The notes under the pieces are model-generated. The model saw only the letters and a list, made by a program, of their open reading frames with translations. It was not told where the DNA came from and did not search any database. The translations under genes and the position numbers were made by a program. 49,099 nt of DNA from Candidatus Gastranaerophilales bacterium (GTDB lineage Bacteria > Cyanobacteriota > Vampirovibrionia > Gastranaerophilales > Gastranaerophilaceae), in the NCBI GenBank assembly GCA_944322625.1, contig CALUPN010000005.1, forward strand, positions 1 through 49,099. The letters run 5' to 3'. Positions 19,101-26,328 of the stretch are shown here, in pieces; positions within the stretch are counted from its first letter, which is position 1, and each line of letters starts with the position of its first letter.

Positions 19101-19939
19101 TTATGAATTCTACGAATAACATTTATAAGCTTGTAGAAACTATTAAGACTGAAATGCCGAAATTTGAGCTTGAAGAATTTAAGCGCGACTTTAATACTTT
19201 GTCGGAAGATATAGTTAGTATCAGTACACGCACGAACAAACTTATCCTTGCATCTGATGAATCATATAAAACATTACAGGATAATTTGCAGGACTTTAAG
19301 CTGGTAATAAACGATTTAGACGAAAGAACCCGTAATTTTGCTCAAGAAGCCGGCATTGACAGAATCGACAACAAGCTCGGTTCAATTAACGCTATGATAC
19401 AAAACGGAGCAAAAACAAATCAGGTATTCAACCAGGTCTTTGAATATTTGGCAGAATGGGTTGATAAAGCAGGAGAGCAGATTTCAACAATTTCCGATAA
19501 AGTTGAAACTCTTGATGATATCGGTCAGATAAAAGTTATGCTCGAAGATTTAAAAGCAGAAGCTGAAGATAATTCTGAAAGCACGGAATTAATCGAAGCA
19601 TTGGGTAATGTATTTGATAAACAAACCAAACGTATATCTTCATTAGAAGCAAAACTTGACAGAGTAATTGTAGAGACTACAATCAATAATAAGAATAATA
19701 AAATTGATATGTCGCCGTTTGAAACGACTTTAAACAGATTTTTGGTAGCTATGGATGAAAAAATGTCAGAACAGCAAAATAAGATTGAATCTCTGGAGAC
19801 AAAACTTGCGGAAGTAATGACATTAATCGATCCGAAAGACACTGCTCAGCTTACCAAAAAGGTCGGCGGCATGGACAGACAAATAGCTAAGTTGAATAAA
19901 AGTATCGAAAAAATAGCTTCACATGTTGTTGAAAAATAA
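13109..19939 (+). CDS. giant coiled-coil protein (2276 aa)
   Basis: Very long, acidic, almost wholly helical protein rich in Glu, Lys, Asn, Ser, Leu and Ile, with heptad-like hydrophobic spacing and hardly any Pro or Trp. No signal peptide or membrane helix is visible, so it is predicted to be cytoplasmic, or exported by a route I cannot see. At least one tandem repeat of about 131 residues is visible in the middle (residues near 850-985 and 985-1115), each running from an LDNF/LNDNF-type LKxLxN segment to an F(A/G)DIS(E/D) segment. It probably forms a filament or scaffold, like SMC-type or cytoskeletal coiled coils, but has no ATPase heads. The Shine-Dalgarno site is weak (GAGTAGG). It is first in a plus-strand cluster and overlaps the next gene by 17 bp. 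Confidence 0.85.
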   Translation: MAEINNFTEIAENFDTIKTLLNSIRAQGILNTSDVDKLLTGINSKLEKINTEEDIDLIKIFLSELKQNLDERHNVLISKFGAIESLFSNLLKNSSDALKSGEAKELFDIVATNLSVFSREVVSQKETLTDITLRLDAMRSDDSQKKDIIKNISILKTDLEHLNNGFDSIVLSLNENFKTLIKTITGIDQSEAITKFGDELNDIVNTSNTILSALQMFDKKNLQIEEALKTLATSEDVNGAKQWLSDLVTKNHELSDSIDNLADKYYKIDSLSEKIDASVSIIAGLKTIIADKDDEHTKVILTELTKLENSVSAITTNQSFEEFKDSLETILKDLTAGSQNLQSAFSETSIEIQKLNSDLKALNIAVNFQDIKADLNKNEQSIKSLVSSATDKITQLAEVNVSKTLNNISASADILSTKLQEAHNTVAEICEKNFNEVISDISNLKTIVAQIDENNTSANNAIFSNITDRLALFENSLKNSLEKQEDYVANSSSQLVEQITNIKNLSGVLDYKIDSSVIEIGNAKREFSELKSSIQDILALDFVNAVKDLKVDLYASKQDLANAVENSSSDLAEKLTEDLFGKYELLISKLDSVEDELQQKQAEALNGFKPVLENISSSLVDILSYVSENRDFNINDINIKLADITEFVKDNNINYLENVRDVVEVIRKQVENNLNTIQKDTSKKIDTIKDAVSQNTENLREEIKYSYNKLLEIQDKFEALKDSLNSDKIVLSSNLNDIVTSTEDVKNNFELKLTTLQNALLERISEFKQEFTCENADKISEIRFSSENLFAKTLQNSTELKEELRGEIAQIIGTLKLNVQELTEQLSGFSLKTENSNENIERKVDSAIGNTVKLDESVNKISSTLLSSLNDNFKELKTLLNNFNQKSEIDFKQNRDKITEDFNSIRRAIENTGSDINQDITKQLEVMESRFSTLYNTVTNALECGNDKFNEKIDTTFADISESLAAQIKELQTASDKINNSITELSTSAKSSLTGVLAQILDNFVALKSLINSLNEKTADDIQNSVEELTNRFSELKDKLECVDKNIDEDLTRQLSIIEHGFETLTNSITDLFTQSDTQLNSRLGAGLADISDKMQTEVASMLEQYKIKLEELFDSVSENNQQQAELIKERILSLNKIFNVSLAAQNNTAAKQLEAITLQLKDILDENLKISAADYDTLKAKLENFASYLESSNNSLVDNVKKQFEEYSALSQAQLTESTDKIKDANERFISDIRAQLDDMTKFVDSGLDIQAQEVNVKFDEISTRIQQISGNLTALNNQTGNKLDSLNETLSNLKQNISGTVNDSSVLIINRLDEILKDLCTKNEEIASSVILASADIKGDIKTSVSSDMHDFTTLVETKLSELDELIENTAICQQTNILTPIKNLLEELQNANKSVKDQLDLLKQNLADNFSGEVKALTDKIQTMFEEHSLNFVSELGNTNTKFAEDLSACTLEFKAAFEALNERLDKDEISQMNVFQSQLKELSNTFNILINEAKNVTKSEVSAISETLISNSKALMDDVEQSIENKVNSMLAATADISAGELQSMEAFANKILAQADVNKQNITACKDILTKLIKNECDILAGNIEKETDVIVKDIIEQFNLMRSSQKDELSDIAVHIESSVEDYIYNYVNELKSYLDIKTDSTILNGKLDNLKNELNDTAENILDNMNKFLEAGVFSSAISDLRTANEILVSSMADKLNKQIQEFVRENVTDKFEEHLNLFDKKFIDTLVDKYEEIKLIASKYDRGFETIQISVRDLLSQFTETKDSILNKLSVSADNISNSIESLNVSFSDLKEQILNKSFDEAFQASLNNRINGIENLVHEQLGYLEDISELCCTNLPELTEMNTLVKYGVQQSVAELVSKLDSKDENIAKDLEQLKTDIITQFLNIFNQISFVAEQEEIIDFIQEKHADLITILSHIVTTSDSVSSVDSKVNTIKEDIKNINEKINSIISSEGDINYVYSLQDLESDIANLRLVLSEIKEDNKSKELEELMNSTNNIYKLVETIKTEMPKFELEEFKRDFNTLSEDIVSISTRTNKLILASDESYKTLQDNLQDFKLVINDLDERTRNFAQEAGIDRIDNKLGSINAMIQNGAKTNQVFNQVFEYLAEWVDKAGEQISTISDKVETLDDIGQIKVMLEDLKAEAEDNSESTELIEALGNVFDKQTKRISSLEAKLDRVIVETTINNKNNKIDMSPFETTLNRFLVAMDEKMSEQQNKIESLETKLAEVMTLIDPKDTAQLTKKVGGMDRQIAKLNKSIEKIASHVVEK

Positions 19940-21311
19940 AGTTGACGGACTGAAAAATATTTTAAAACCTGAAAATGTTCTTACTGCAGAAGAAGAACGC
20001 TATTGTTATGCTGAAGATTCGACTAACTCAAAAGGAAAAATTAAACTTCCCGATGCAGTTGTTTTTGTAAAAACAATAGAGGATGTTCAGCGGGTTTTGA
20101 TGTACGCAAACAAACATAAAATTCCCGTAATCTCAAGAGGAGCCGGCACTAACATGGTGGGAGCCTGTTCTTGTCCAAAGGGTGGAATTGTGCTTAATTT
20201 TTCCAGAATGAATAAAATCCTGGAATTTAATCCTCAAAACATGACAATGAAAGTTCAACCGGGAGTTGTATTGGGAGACATAAAAAAACTTGCGGAAACC
20301 GAAAACCTGTTTTATCCGCCGGATCCTTCAAATTTTAAAGTTTCAACAATAGGCGGCAGCATTGCGCAATCATCTGGCGGCGCAATATCATTCAAATACG
20401 GCACAACAAAAGATTATATTCTAAGCCTCAAGGTTGTACTTGCTGACGGAAGCTTAATGCAACTCGGAGCAGGAACCATAAAAGATGCGGTAGGTTACCA
20501 TTTAAACCAACTTATAATAGGAAGTGAAGGGACTCTTGCCGTTGTTGTGGAAGCCGAATTAAAACTTATTCCGAAACCTGAAACTTCAAGGGTTATACTT
20601 TCTTATTTCGATAATATCGATAATGCGATTGAAGGAGTAAATGAAATTATAAAACGCAGAATTTTCCCTGCGACAATTGATTTTATGGACAAAAACTCCG
20701 TTCGTACGGTAGAAAGCTTCTACCCTTGCGGCTTAAAAACTTCTTGTGAAGCGATGCTGATAACGGAAATCGACGGATTTGAAAGTTCTATGGAACAGCA
20801 ACAGACAAGTGTCATTAACGCTTTAAAAAGTACCGGAGCTTCCGAAATCTCTGTAAAAATTCGGGATAATGAAAAAGAATCCGTATGGACAGCAAGACGT
20901 GCAAGCTTTGCTGCGACAGCAAAATTAGCTCCGGATGTTGTTTCTGATGATATTATTGTACCGAGAAGCAGCCTTGCTTCTATGATTCGCGGTTGTCGCA
21001 GTATTTGCGAAAAATTCGGGCTTGAAGTTTGTCTTGTAGGTCATGTCGGCGACGGAAATATTCATCCGCAAATAGCCATTGATTTAGACAATGATGAAGA
21101 ATTCAAAAAATATGTTCAGGCAAAATCGGAAATGTATAAATTAGCAGTTTCCTTGGGAGGTACAATTTCGGCCGAACATGGAGTAGGAAAAGAAAAAATT
21201 TCATATTTGGAAAATACTGTTGACAGAGATGCTGTTTTATATATGAAAAAAATTAAAAAATTATTCGACCCGAATAATATTTTAAATCCTGATAAGATAT
21301 TTAAATTATAA
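19923..21311 (+). CDS. glcD: FAD-linked oxidase, GlcD-type 2-hydroxyacid (glycolate/D-lactate) dehydrogenase subunit
   Basis: 462 residues, normal for GlcD. The N-terminal PCMH-type FAD-binding domain shows SRGAGTNMVGACSCPKGGIV and PPDPSNFKVSTIGGSIAQSS, then GSEGTLAVVVEAELKL. The C-terminal FAD-oxidase domain has HVGDGNIHPQ and SAEHGVGKEK, the metal/substrate-binding region, ending FDPNNILNPDKIF. It oxidises a small 2-hydroxyacid with FAD; glycolate and D-lactate are the usual substrates. No GlcE/GlcF or iron-sulfur partner is adjacent. D-lactate would fit with a lactate-racemase cofactor cluster elsewhere in the window, but that is inference. The ATG lies within the end of the giant gene and has no strong ribosome site, so coupled translation is likely. 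Confidence 0.92.
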   Translation: MLLKNKVDGLKNILKPENVLTAEEERYCYAEDSTNSKGKIKLPDAVVFVKTIEDVQRVLMYANKHKIPVISRGAGTNMVGACSCPKGGIVLNFSRMNKILEFNPQNMTMKVQPGVVLGDIKKLAETENLFYPPDPSNFKVSTIGGSIAQSSGGAISFKYGTTKDYILSLKVVLADGSLMQLGAGTIKDAVGYHLNQLIIGSEGTLAVVVEAELKLIPKPETSRVILSYFDNIDNAIEGVNEIIKRRIFPATIDFMDKNSVRTVESFYPCGLKTSCEAMLITEIDGFESSMEQQQTSVINALKSTGASEISVKIRDNEKESVWTARRASFAATAKLAPDVVSDDIIVPRSSLASMIRGCRSICEKFGLEVCLVGHVGDGNIHPQIAIDLDNDEEFKKYVQAKSEMYKLAVSLGGTISAEHGVGKEKISYLENTVDRDAVLYMKKIKKLFDPNNILNPDKIFKL

Positions 21312-21320
21312 GGAGGAATT

Positions 21321-21644
21321 ATGGATATAATAGTTATTTATTGTACTGTTCCGGATAAAAAAATAGCAAAAAATATAACGAAAGTCATTATGAAACATAA
21401 GCTTGCCGCATGTGTAAGTATGGTTGATAAGGTGCATTCCGTTTTTTCCTGGGACGGAGAAATTTGTGAAGAAAAAGAAATTTTAATGATGATTAAAACC
21501 CGTCGTTCAAATTACGGAAAAATTAAACTTGTTATAGAGGACATGCATTCTTACACAGTTCCGGAAATTATTGCGCTTCCAATTGTAGATTGTAGTGAAG
21601 ATTATTTAAAATGGCTTGTCAAAGAAACAGAATCTCAGAAATAA
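21321..21644 (+). CDS. cutA: divalent-cation tolerance protein CutA
   Basis: 107-residue CutA1-family protein. It shows the family order VIYCTVPDKKIAKNI, KLAACVSM, SVFSWDGEICEEKEILMMIK and HSYTVPEIIALPI, ending in YLKWL. CutA forms trimers related to PII signalling proteins, has been linked to copper tolerance, and its exact role remains unclear. A strong AGGAGG (21311-21316) overlaps the glcD stop codon, so it is co-transcribed with glcD. Confidence 0.95.
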   Translation: MDIIVIYCTVPDKKIAKNITKVIMKHKLAACVSMVDKVHSVFSWDGEICEEKEILMMIKTRRSNYGKIKLVIEDMHSYTVPEIIALPIVDCSEDYLKWLVKETESQK

Positions 21645-22408
21645 CATCATACTTTAAAACACTCGGTATTGATGTAAATATTGGAAAAACCAAAGCTAGA
21701 GGAAACCGCGGGATATTTTTATGCAGTAAAGGGAAATATCGAATTGATATAGCTAAAGATATTCCTCAAGATAAGATATTACCGATTTTAGTCCATGAAT
21801 TTGCTCATTTTGTTCATTATTGCTATGACTCTCAAATGAAAACACTTGATTTTATATTTGACGACTTGCAAGACAGAAATATGGAAGAGCTTATTAACGT
21901 AACAGTGGATAGAATTCCGAAATCGTCAGCCGCTGATTTATACAATATGAAAGAAAGCCTGGAAATTAATATAAAAGATTTGGTTAGTATAATAAAAGCT
22001 TCTCATCCTGATTTCAAGCTTTCTTCGCCCTATAAAAATATCGAGAAAACGTTAAAAACACCGGAAAAATACCTTTTGAAGTATGATAAAATACTGTTTT
22101 TCGGCAGAACTTACACAACTGAATCTTTAACAAAAGATTTTCCGAATTTAACAGAAGAACAAAAAGCATATATTTTGTTAAAATCCAAACGCAGAGCTCT
22201 TGCAAGAATCAACTCCAGAATATCAAAATTGAATAAGTATTATAATAAACCTTCAGAATTATTTGCCAGATTTTCGGAAGTTTATTTTCTGGAACCGGAT
22301 AAAGCAAACCGCTTGGCTCCCGGTTTATTTAATAAAATTAACAAAAAACTTAACTCTAATAAAATTCCCGAACTTGCAAATCTTGAAAAAATATTAAATC
22401 AACAATAA
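21611..22408 (+). CDS. putative zinc metallopeptidase (HExxH, polyvalent-protein-like)
   Basis: 265 residues with a zincin motif VHEFAHFVH (about 61-69) preceded by ILPIL and a glycine-poor N-terminal domain. A second conserved-looking segment, PSELFARFSEVYF near residues 215-230, may provide the third zinc ligand (Glu). That ELFAR pattern recalls metallopeptidase-like domains in large polyvalent proteins of phages and conjugative elements. There is no signal peptide. The gene starts 34 bp inside cutA with no clear ribosome site of its own, so translational coupling or a later start is possible. Substrate unknown. Confidence 0.75.
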   Translation: MACQRNRISEITSYFKTLGIDVNIGKTKARGNRGIFLCSKGKYRIDIAKDIPQDKILPILVHEFAHFVHYCYDSQMKTLDFIFDDLQDRNMEELINVTVDRIPKSSAADLYNMKESLEINIKDLVSIIKASHPDFKLSSPYKNIEKTLKTPEKYLLKYDKILFFGRTYTTESLTKDFPNLTEEQKAYILLKSKRRALARINSRISKLNKYYNKPSELFARFSEVYFLEPDKANRLAPGLFNKINKKLNSNKIPELANLEKILNQQ

Positions 22409-22464
22409 ACACTTTATTTTTTTTAAGTTTTCTTATAAAATAGAAGAAGGAAAGAGAGTTTTAA

Positions 22465-23259
22465 ATGATAACAAATTTTAAGAAAACTACCCAAAAAGAC
22501 GATATTAAGCTTTTGGTCTGGATAGTGCTGGGATTTCTTTTTGTTGCCTGGTTGTGCACTCCTCCGGGGAATAAATTTTTGCAAATGTGTTTTTGGGGCA
22601 ACAACACAAAGTTTTGGATTGCAAAACTTACAAATAATTATCAATCTACTGAATATCTTTTTCATAGGAATAATGCGGTTTATCTTGCAAAAATGTATAA
22701 AAAGAAAGATAAAGCTTTAAATGAAATGAACAAAGCTATAGAGACTCTTCCTGCATATGTAAATGAAGCAGAGCTCAACACCTTATATAAAGAAAGAGCA
22801 TATATAAAGCTTTTTGCCGGAGACCATAAAGGTGCTCTTAATGATTTTATAAACGGCGGAGTCAAATCCGGCAATGTTTCCCTAAACGAGAATTTAACAA
22901 TTGCAATGCTTTTTAAAGAAGTCGGAAATTACAGAGAAGCAATATCATATTGTAATAACATATTAAATACTGATAATACTGCATATGCCGGTTACGCTTG
23001 CCTTTCCGAAATATATAATTCATTAGGAAGATATGATGTTTCTCTTAAAGTTTGGAACCTTGCTATTGACCGAAAGCGTAATAATGCTCGTGCATATGTT
23101 GACAGAGCAACGGTAAAAAAGCAGTTGGGCGATATGGCCGGTTACAATGAAGACATAAAAAAAGCCAAAGAATACCTGCCGACAATCGATCTGGATTATT
23201 CTATAATAGAAGAAACCTTACATCCGAAGATTTTAACATTGAGTATAAGAAATGCATAG
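22465..23259 (+). CDS. membrane-anchored TPR protein
   Basis: 264 residues. A single N-terminal membrane helix (LLVWIVLGFLFVAWLC, about 16-31) is followed by roughly five TPR-like helix pairs, for example AYIKLFAGDHKGALNDFING, AMLFKEVGNYREAISYCNNI, LSEIYNSLGRYDVSLKVWNL and RATVKKQLGDMAGYNEDIKK. It is probably a scaffold at the inner membrane. AGAAGGAAAGAG lies just upstream of the ATG. It ends with TAG, and nadB begins 60 bp later from its own promoter. Partners are unknown. Confidence 0.85.
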   Translation: MITNFKKTTQKDDIKLLVWIVLGFLFVAWLCTPPGNKFLQMCFWGNNTKFWIAKLTNNYQSTEYLFHRNNAVYLAKMYKKKDKALNEMNKAIETLPAYVNEAELNTLYKERAYIKLFAGDHKGALNDFINGGVKSGNVSLNENLTIAMLFKEVGNYREAISYCNNILNTDNTAYAGYACLSEIYNSLGRYDVSLKVWNLAIDRKRNNARAYVDRATVKKQLGDMAGYNEDIKKAKEYLPTIDLDYSIIEETLHPKILTLSIRNA

Positions 23260-23260
23260 T

Positions 23261-23289
23261 CTGAAATTTTTCTTTGTTTGATTTATAAT
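23261..23289 (+). promoter_or_regulatory. probable promoter for nadBC
   Basis: CTGAAA (23261-23266), a 17-bp spacer and a perfect TATAAT (23284-23289), 32 bp upstream of the nadB ATG. Confidence 0.55.
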
Positions 23290-23320
23290 AATACTGGATA
23301 AATACAACAAAGGACCAGGT

Positions 23321-24943
23321 ATGAAATATTCCGAATACTCAGTGGTAATAGTAGGAAGCGGCGCAGCCGGTTTGTATGCGGCATTAAAATTATCTCAGGA
23401 AATTGAACTGCCAGACGGAATATTATTAGTTACTAAATCCGGACTGGGAGAGAGCAATTCTCTCTACGCTCAAGGTGGTATTGTCGGAGTGATTCACCAA
23501 AATCCGGAAGACAGTGTTAATTGCCATGTACAAGATACTTTAAAAGCAGGAGCCGGACTATGCGACGCTAAAGCCGTCGAATATATTTCAAGTGCATCTG
23601 ATGAAGTAATTAATGACTTAATATCCAGCGGAGTGAAATTTGACAGAGATTCGACAGGAGAATTAACATTTACTCTTGAAGCGGCTCACAGTATCAAACG
23701 AATATTACATTCCGGCGGAGACGCAACCGGACGTGGTATTACAGAAGCATTACGTCAGAAGGTTTTAGAGGATGATAATATAACCGTAATTGAAAATTCT
23801 ATGGCAGTAGAATTGCTTGTAGACTCTGACAAAGAATGTAAAGGAGCAATATTATATAACGAACTGACAGAAGAACATGAGATTGTTTACACATCCGCGC
23901 TTGTCCTAGCTACCGGCGGAGTCGGACAGCTATACCAATACACAACGAATCCCGAAGGAGCTACCGGTGACGGAATAGACTTAGCATATAATGCAGGAGC
24001 CGTTATACAAGATATGGAATTTATACAGTTTCATCCGACAGCACTTGCTCTCAGCCCTAACAATAAAAATCGATTCTTAATATCAGAGGCGGTACGCGGT
24101 GAAGGTGCCAAACTGATTAATAATCATGGCGATGAATTTATGGCAAAATATCACGATAAAAGAGAATTAGCACCAAGAGATATCGTTACAAGAGCCATAT
24201 ACAGTGAAATGACCAGAGAACATGGGTTTAATGTATTTTTAAATGCATCAATGATAGACCACAACAAACTCTCCAGGCGTTTTCCGACAATAGCTAAAAA
24301 ATGCGGCGAACAAGGTATTGATATTTCTAAAAAGCCCATTCCCGTAGCCCCTGCAGCACATTACACAATGGGAGGAATAAAAGCTACCGTTGAAGGCAAA
24401 ACATCCATAAACGGGCTTTATGCCATCGGTGAAGTTGCCTCTACCGGATTGCACGGAGCTAACAGACTTGCAAGCAATTCATTACTTGAATGCGTAGTCT
24501 GTGCCTATGAGCTTGCAGATTACCTCTCATTTGCAAATCTTATGCCGCCTAAAAAAATCGATAATAACATAAGACAAATTATAGAAGTATATTCAGCTCC
24601 TATTAGCGATGAAGATTATGACATACAAACTCTCAAACAAAACTTAAAAAAACTTATGTGGAACAATGTCGGAATAATACGTTCCGGAGAAAAACTGCAA
24701 GAAGCATTAACAGAAATACAAAAAATGAAAGCAGATTTTAAAAGAACACGTAAGTGTTTAAATAAAGATGAATATGAGTACAGAAATATGCTTACAACTG
24801 CAGAATTAATTATAACAGAGGCCCTTGCAAGAAAAGAATCAAGAGGAGCGCACTGCCGCTCGGACTATAAGCAAACAAACAGCCAAGCGATTCACTCAAA
24901 CATAAAAAAACAGGAAAATAAGGAACTTATCTATGTTAAATAA
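23321..24943 (+). CDS. nadB: L-aspartate oxidase NadB
   Basis: First enzyme of de novo NAD synthesis: it oxidises L-aspartate to iminoaspartate with FAD. 540 residues, full length. Visible are the N-terminal dinucleotide motif VGSGAAGLYAAL (about 11-22), SNSLYAQGGIVG, HSGGDATGRGI, QFHPTALAL, and near the C-terminus IGEVASTGLHGANRLASNSL, which binds FAD. AAAGGA precedes the ATG. nadC follows with an 11-bp overlap. The third pathway gene, nadA, is not in the window. Confidence 0.97.
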   Translation: MKYSEYSVVIVGSGAAGLYAALKLSQEIELPDGILLVTKSGLGESNSLYAQGGIVGVIHQNPEDSVNCHVQDTLKAGAGLCDAKAVEYISSASDEVINDLISSGVKFDRDSTGELTFTLEAAHSIKRILHSGGDATGRGITEALRQKVLEDDNITVIENSMAVELLVDSDKECKGAILYNELTEEHEIVYTSALVLATGGVGQLYQYTTNPEGATGDGIDLAYNAGAVIQDMEFIQFHPTALALSPNNKNRFLISEAVRGEGAKLINNHGDEFMAKYHDKRELAPRDIVTRAIYSEMTREHGFNVFLNASMIDHNKLSRRFPTIAKKCGEQGIDISKKPIPVAPAAHYTMGGIKATVEGKTSINGLYAIGEVASTGLHGANRLASNSLLECVVCAYELADYLSFANLMPPKKIDNNIRQIIEVYSAPISDEDYDIQTLKQNLKKLMWNNVGIIRSGEKLQEALTEIQKMKADFKRTRKCLNKDEYEYRNMLTTAELIITEALARKESRGAHCRSDYKQTNSQAIHSNIKKQENKELIYVK

Positions 24944-25763
24944 ATTTTTTATAGAAGAACACGTAAAAAATGCACTAAACGAAGATATCGGGTTTGGAGA
25001 CATAACAACAGACTTTCTGACAAATGAGAACGATGTTATGACCTGCACATTAAATACAAGAAATGACGGTATTTTTTGCGGTAAAGAAGTTTTTGAATGT
25101 GTTTTTAAAACACTTTCACCCGCTATAACTATAGATTTCTTTTTTAACGATGGCGATGAAATAAAAAAGGGAGATTGTATTGCGAAAATAAGCGGGCCGG
25201 CACGCTATATTTTAACGGGTGAACGTACAGCACTGAATTATATTCAGAGAATGAGCGGTATTGCGACAGAAACTAATAAGTATCAAAAAGCTATCGGTGC
25301 AAATAAAGCTAAAATTGTTGATACAAGAAAAACAACTCCGGGCTTCAGAGCATTTGAGAAATATTCGGTAAAAACGGGCGGAGGCAGTCTGCACAGATTT
25401 AATTTATCAGATTGCGCAATGATTAAGGACAATCATATAAAATTTGCCGGCACATTAACAAAAGCTGTAGAAAAACTAAAAGCAAATATGTCGCATGCAC
25501 ATAAAATTGAGGTTGAGTGTGATACTAAAGAACAGGTTTCGGAAGCTCTTAAATGTGGAGTAGACATTATTATGCTTGACAATATGACGCCGGACGAAAT
25601 GCGTGAGTGTGTGCAATTAATAAACGGACGAGCTGTCACGGAGGCAAGCGGCAACGTCAGTTTGTCTACCGTTAAAAATATTGCAGATACCGGAGTTGAT
25701 ATTATTTCTTCCAGTGCAATTGTTGCAAAAGCTCCGACACTTGATTTAGGACTTGATATGTAA
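24933..25763 (+). CDS. nadC: nicotinate-nucleotide pyrophosphorylase (quinolinate phosphoribosyltransferase) NadC
   Basis: Converts quinolinate and PRPP to nicotinate mononucleotide. 276 residues. Family motifs: GDITTDFL near the N-terminus, NYIQRMSGIAT, DTRKTTPGFRAFEKYSVKTG, HRFNLSDCAMIKDNHI, IEVECDT, IMLDNMTP and EASGNVSL. It is translationally coupled to nadB. Its product leads to NaAD, which is also the substrate of LarB, encoded 8 kb downstream. Confidence 0.98.
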   Translation: MLNKFFIEEHVKNALNEDIGFGDITTDFLTNENDVMTCTLNTRNDGIFCGKEVFECVFKTLSPAITIDFFFNDGDEIKKGDCIAKISGPARYILTGERTALNYIQRMSGIATETNKYQKAIGANKAKIVDTRKTTPGFRAFEKYSVKTGGGSLHRFNLSDCAMIKDNHIKFAGTLTKAVEKLKANMSHAHKIEVECDTKEQVSEALKCGVDIIMLDNMTPDEMRECVQLINGRAVTEASGNVSLSTVKNIADTGVDIISSSAIVAKAPTLDLGLDM

Positions 25764-25767
25764 CGAG

Positions 25768-25980
25768 TTATAAACTCAACTCTGCTCTTTCATGTTCAAG
25801 TTTTTTTTGCTCATCTTCAATTTTTGTTTGTTCACGGTTGAGTAAATCTATCTGTCTTTTTATATCACGTTCTTCAGTATCTAATTTTTGTTCCTCACGT
25901 TTTATCTCTGCTTCGGTTTTATTGCTTCTAAAAGTCTTTGTAAGCGGAGAGGACATAAAATAGTTGGATTGTATTCGCAT
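25768..25980 (-). CDS. small coiled-coil protein
   Basis: 70 residues after choosing ATG 25980, which has AAGGAG five bases upstream; that ribosome site lies inside an in-frame ATG at 25995. The N-terminus is RIQSNYFMSSPLTKTFRSN. The rest is a continuous charged helix (about residues 22-70) rich in Glu, Lys and Gln with heptad spacing. No homolog recognised. It is convergent with nadC, with 4 bp between the stop codons. Confidence 0.6.
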   Translation of the reverse strand: MRIQSNYFMSSPLTKTFRSNKTEAEIKREEQKLDTEERDIKRQIDLLNREQTKIEDEQKKLEHERAELSL

Positions 25981-26103
25981 AAAAACTCCTTTCATTTGTT
26001 ATTATAAACCATGTAAAAAAATTTTTTGCTGATTTGTTACATTTTGATATTAAAAATTATTTTCTCTCAATTCTTGAACAACTAATCTTCATTAACAGTA
26101 AAA

Positions 26104-26217
26104 GAGATTCTTCGGGCTCACTAAAGAATTGTTTTCGCCCTCAGCATGACAGCCGGCTTGATGTATCACTTCTCCGGATATCGTCATTCATAAGGAGCGG
26201 CCGCGATTGAAAAATCC
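26104..26217. repeat. pair of inverted intergenic repeat units
   Basis: Unit 1 (about 26104-26151) begins GAGATTCTTCGGGCTC and ends CCTCAGCATGACAG. Unit 2 (about 26182-26217) reads in the opposite sense, from GTCATTCATAAGGAGCG to GATTGAAAAATCC. Both resemble the 'GATTCTTCG...CAGAATGACA' repeat type that I recall from many bacterial genomes. The rest of 25981-26328 has no gene, only AT-rich sequence and the promoter region of the next gene. Confidence 0.5.
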
Positions 26218-26237
26218 TTTTAATTTAAAAATTATAT

Positions 26238-26313
26238 TAAGTTTTGTAAAGAAAATCTTAAAACTTGAAATTAGCTACTTTATACATACTTTATATATAT
26301 GTAAGACTAAGAT
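26238..26313 (+). promoter_or_regulatory. shared upstream module, copy A
   Basis: Box 1 TAAGTTTTGTAAA (26238-26250) and, 49 bp later start to start, box 2 TACTTTATATATATGTAAG (26287-26305), which contains a TATATA -10-like run. The predicted 5' end GTAAGACTAAGAT begins at 26301. No good -35 box lies 17 bp upstream of the TATATA. Copies B (27337) and C (41791) share both boxes. Confidence 0.5.
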
Positions 26314-26328
26314 GGAAAGAAGCAAACA

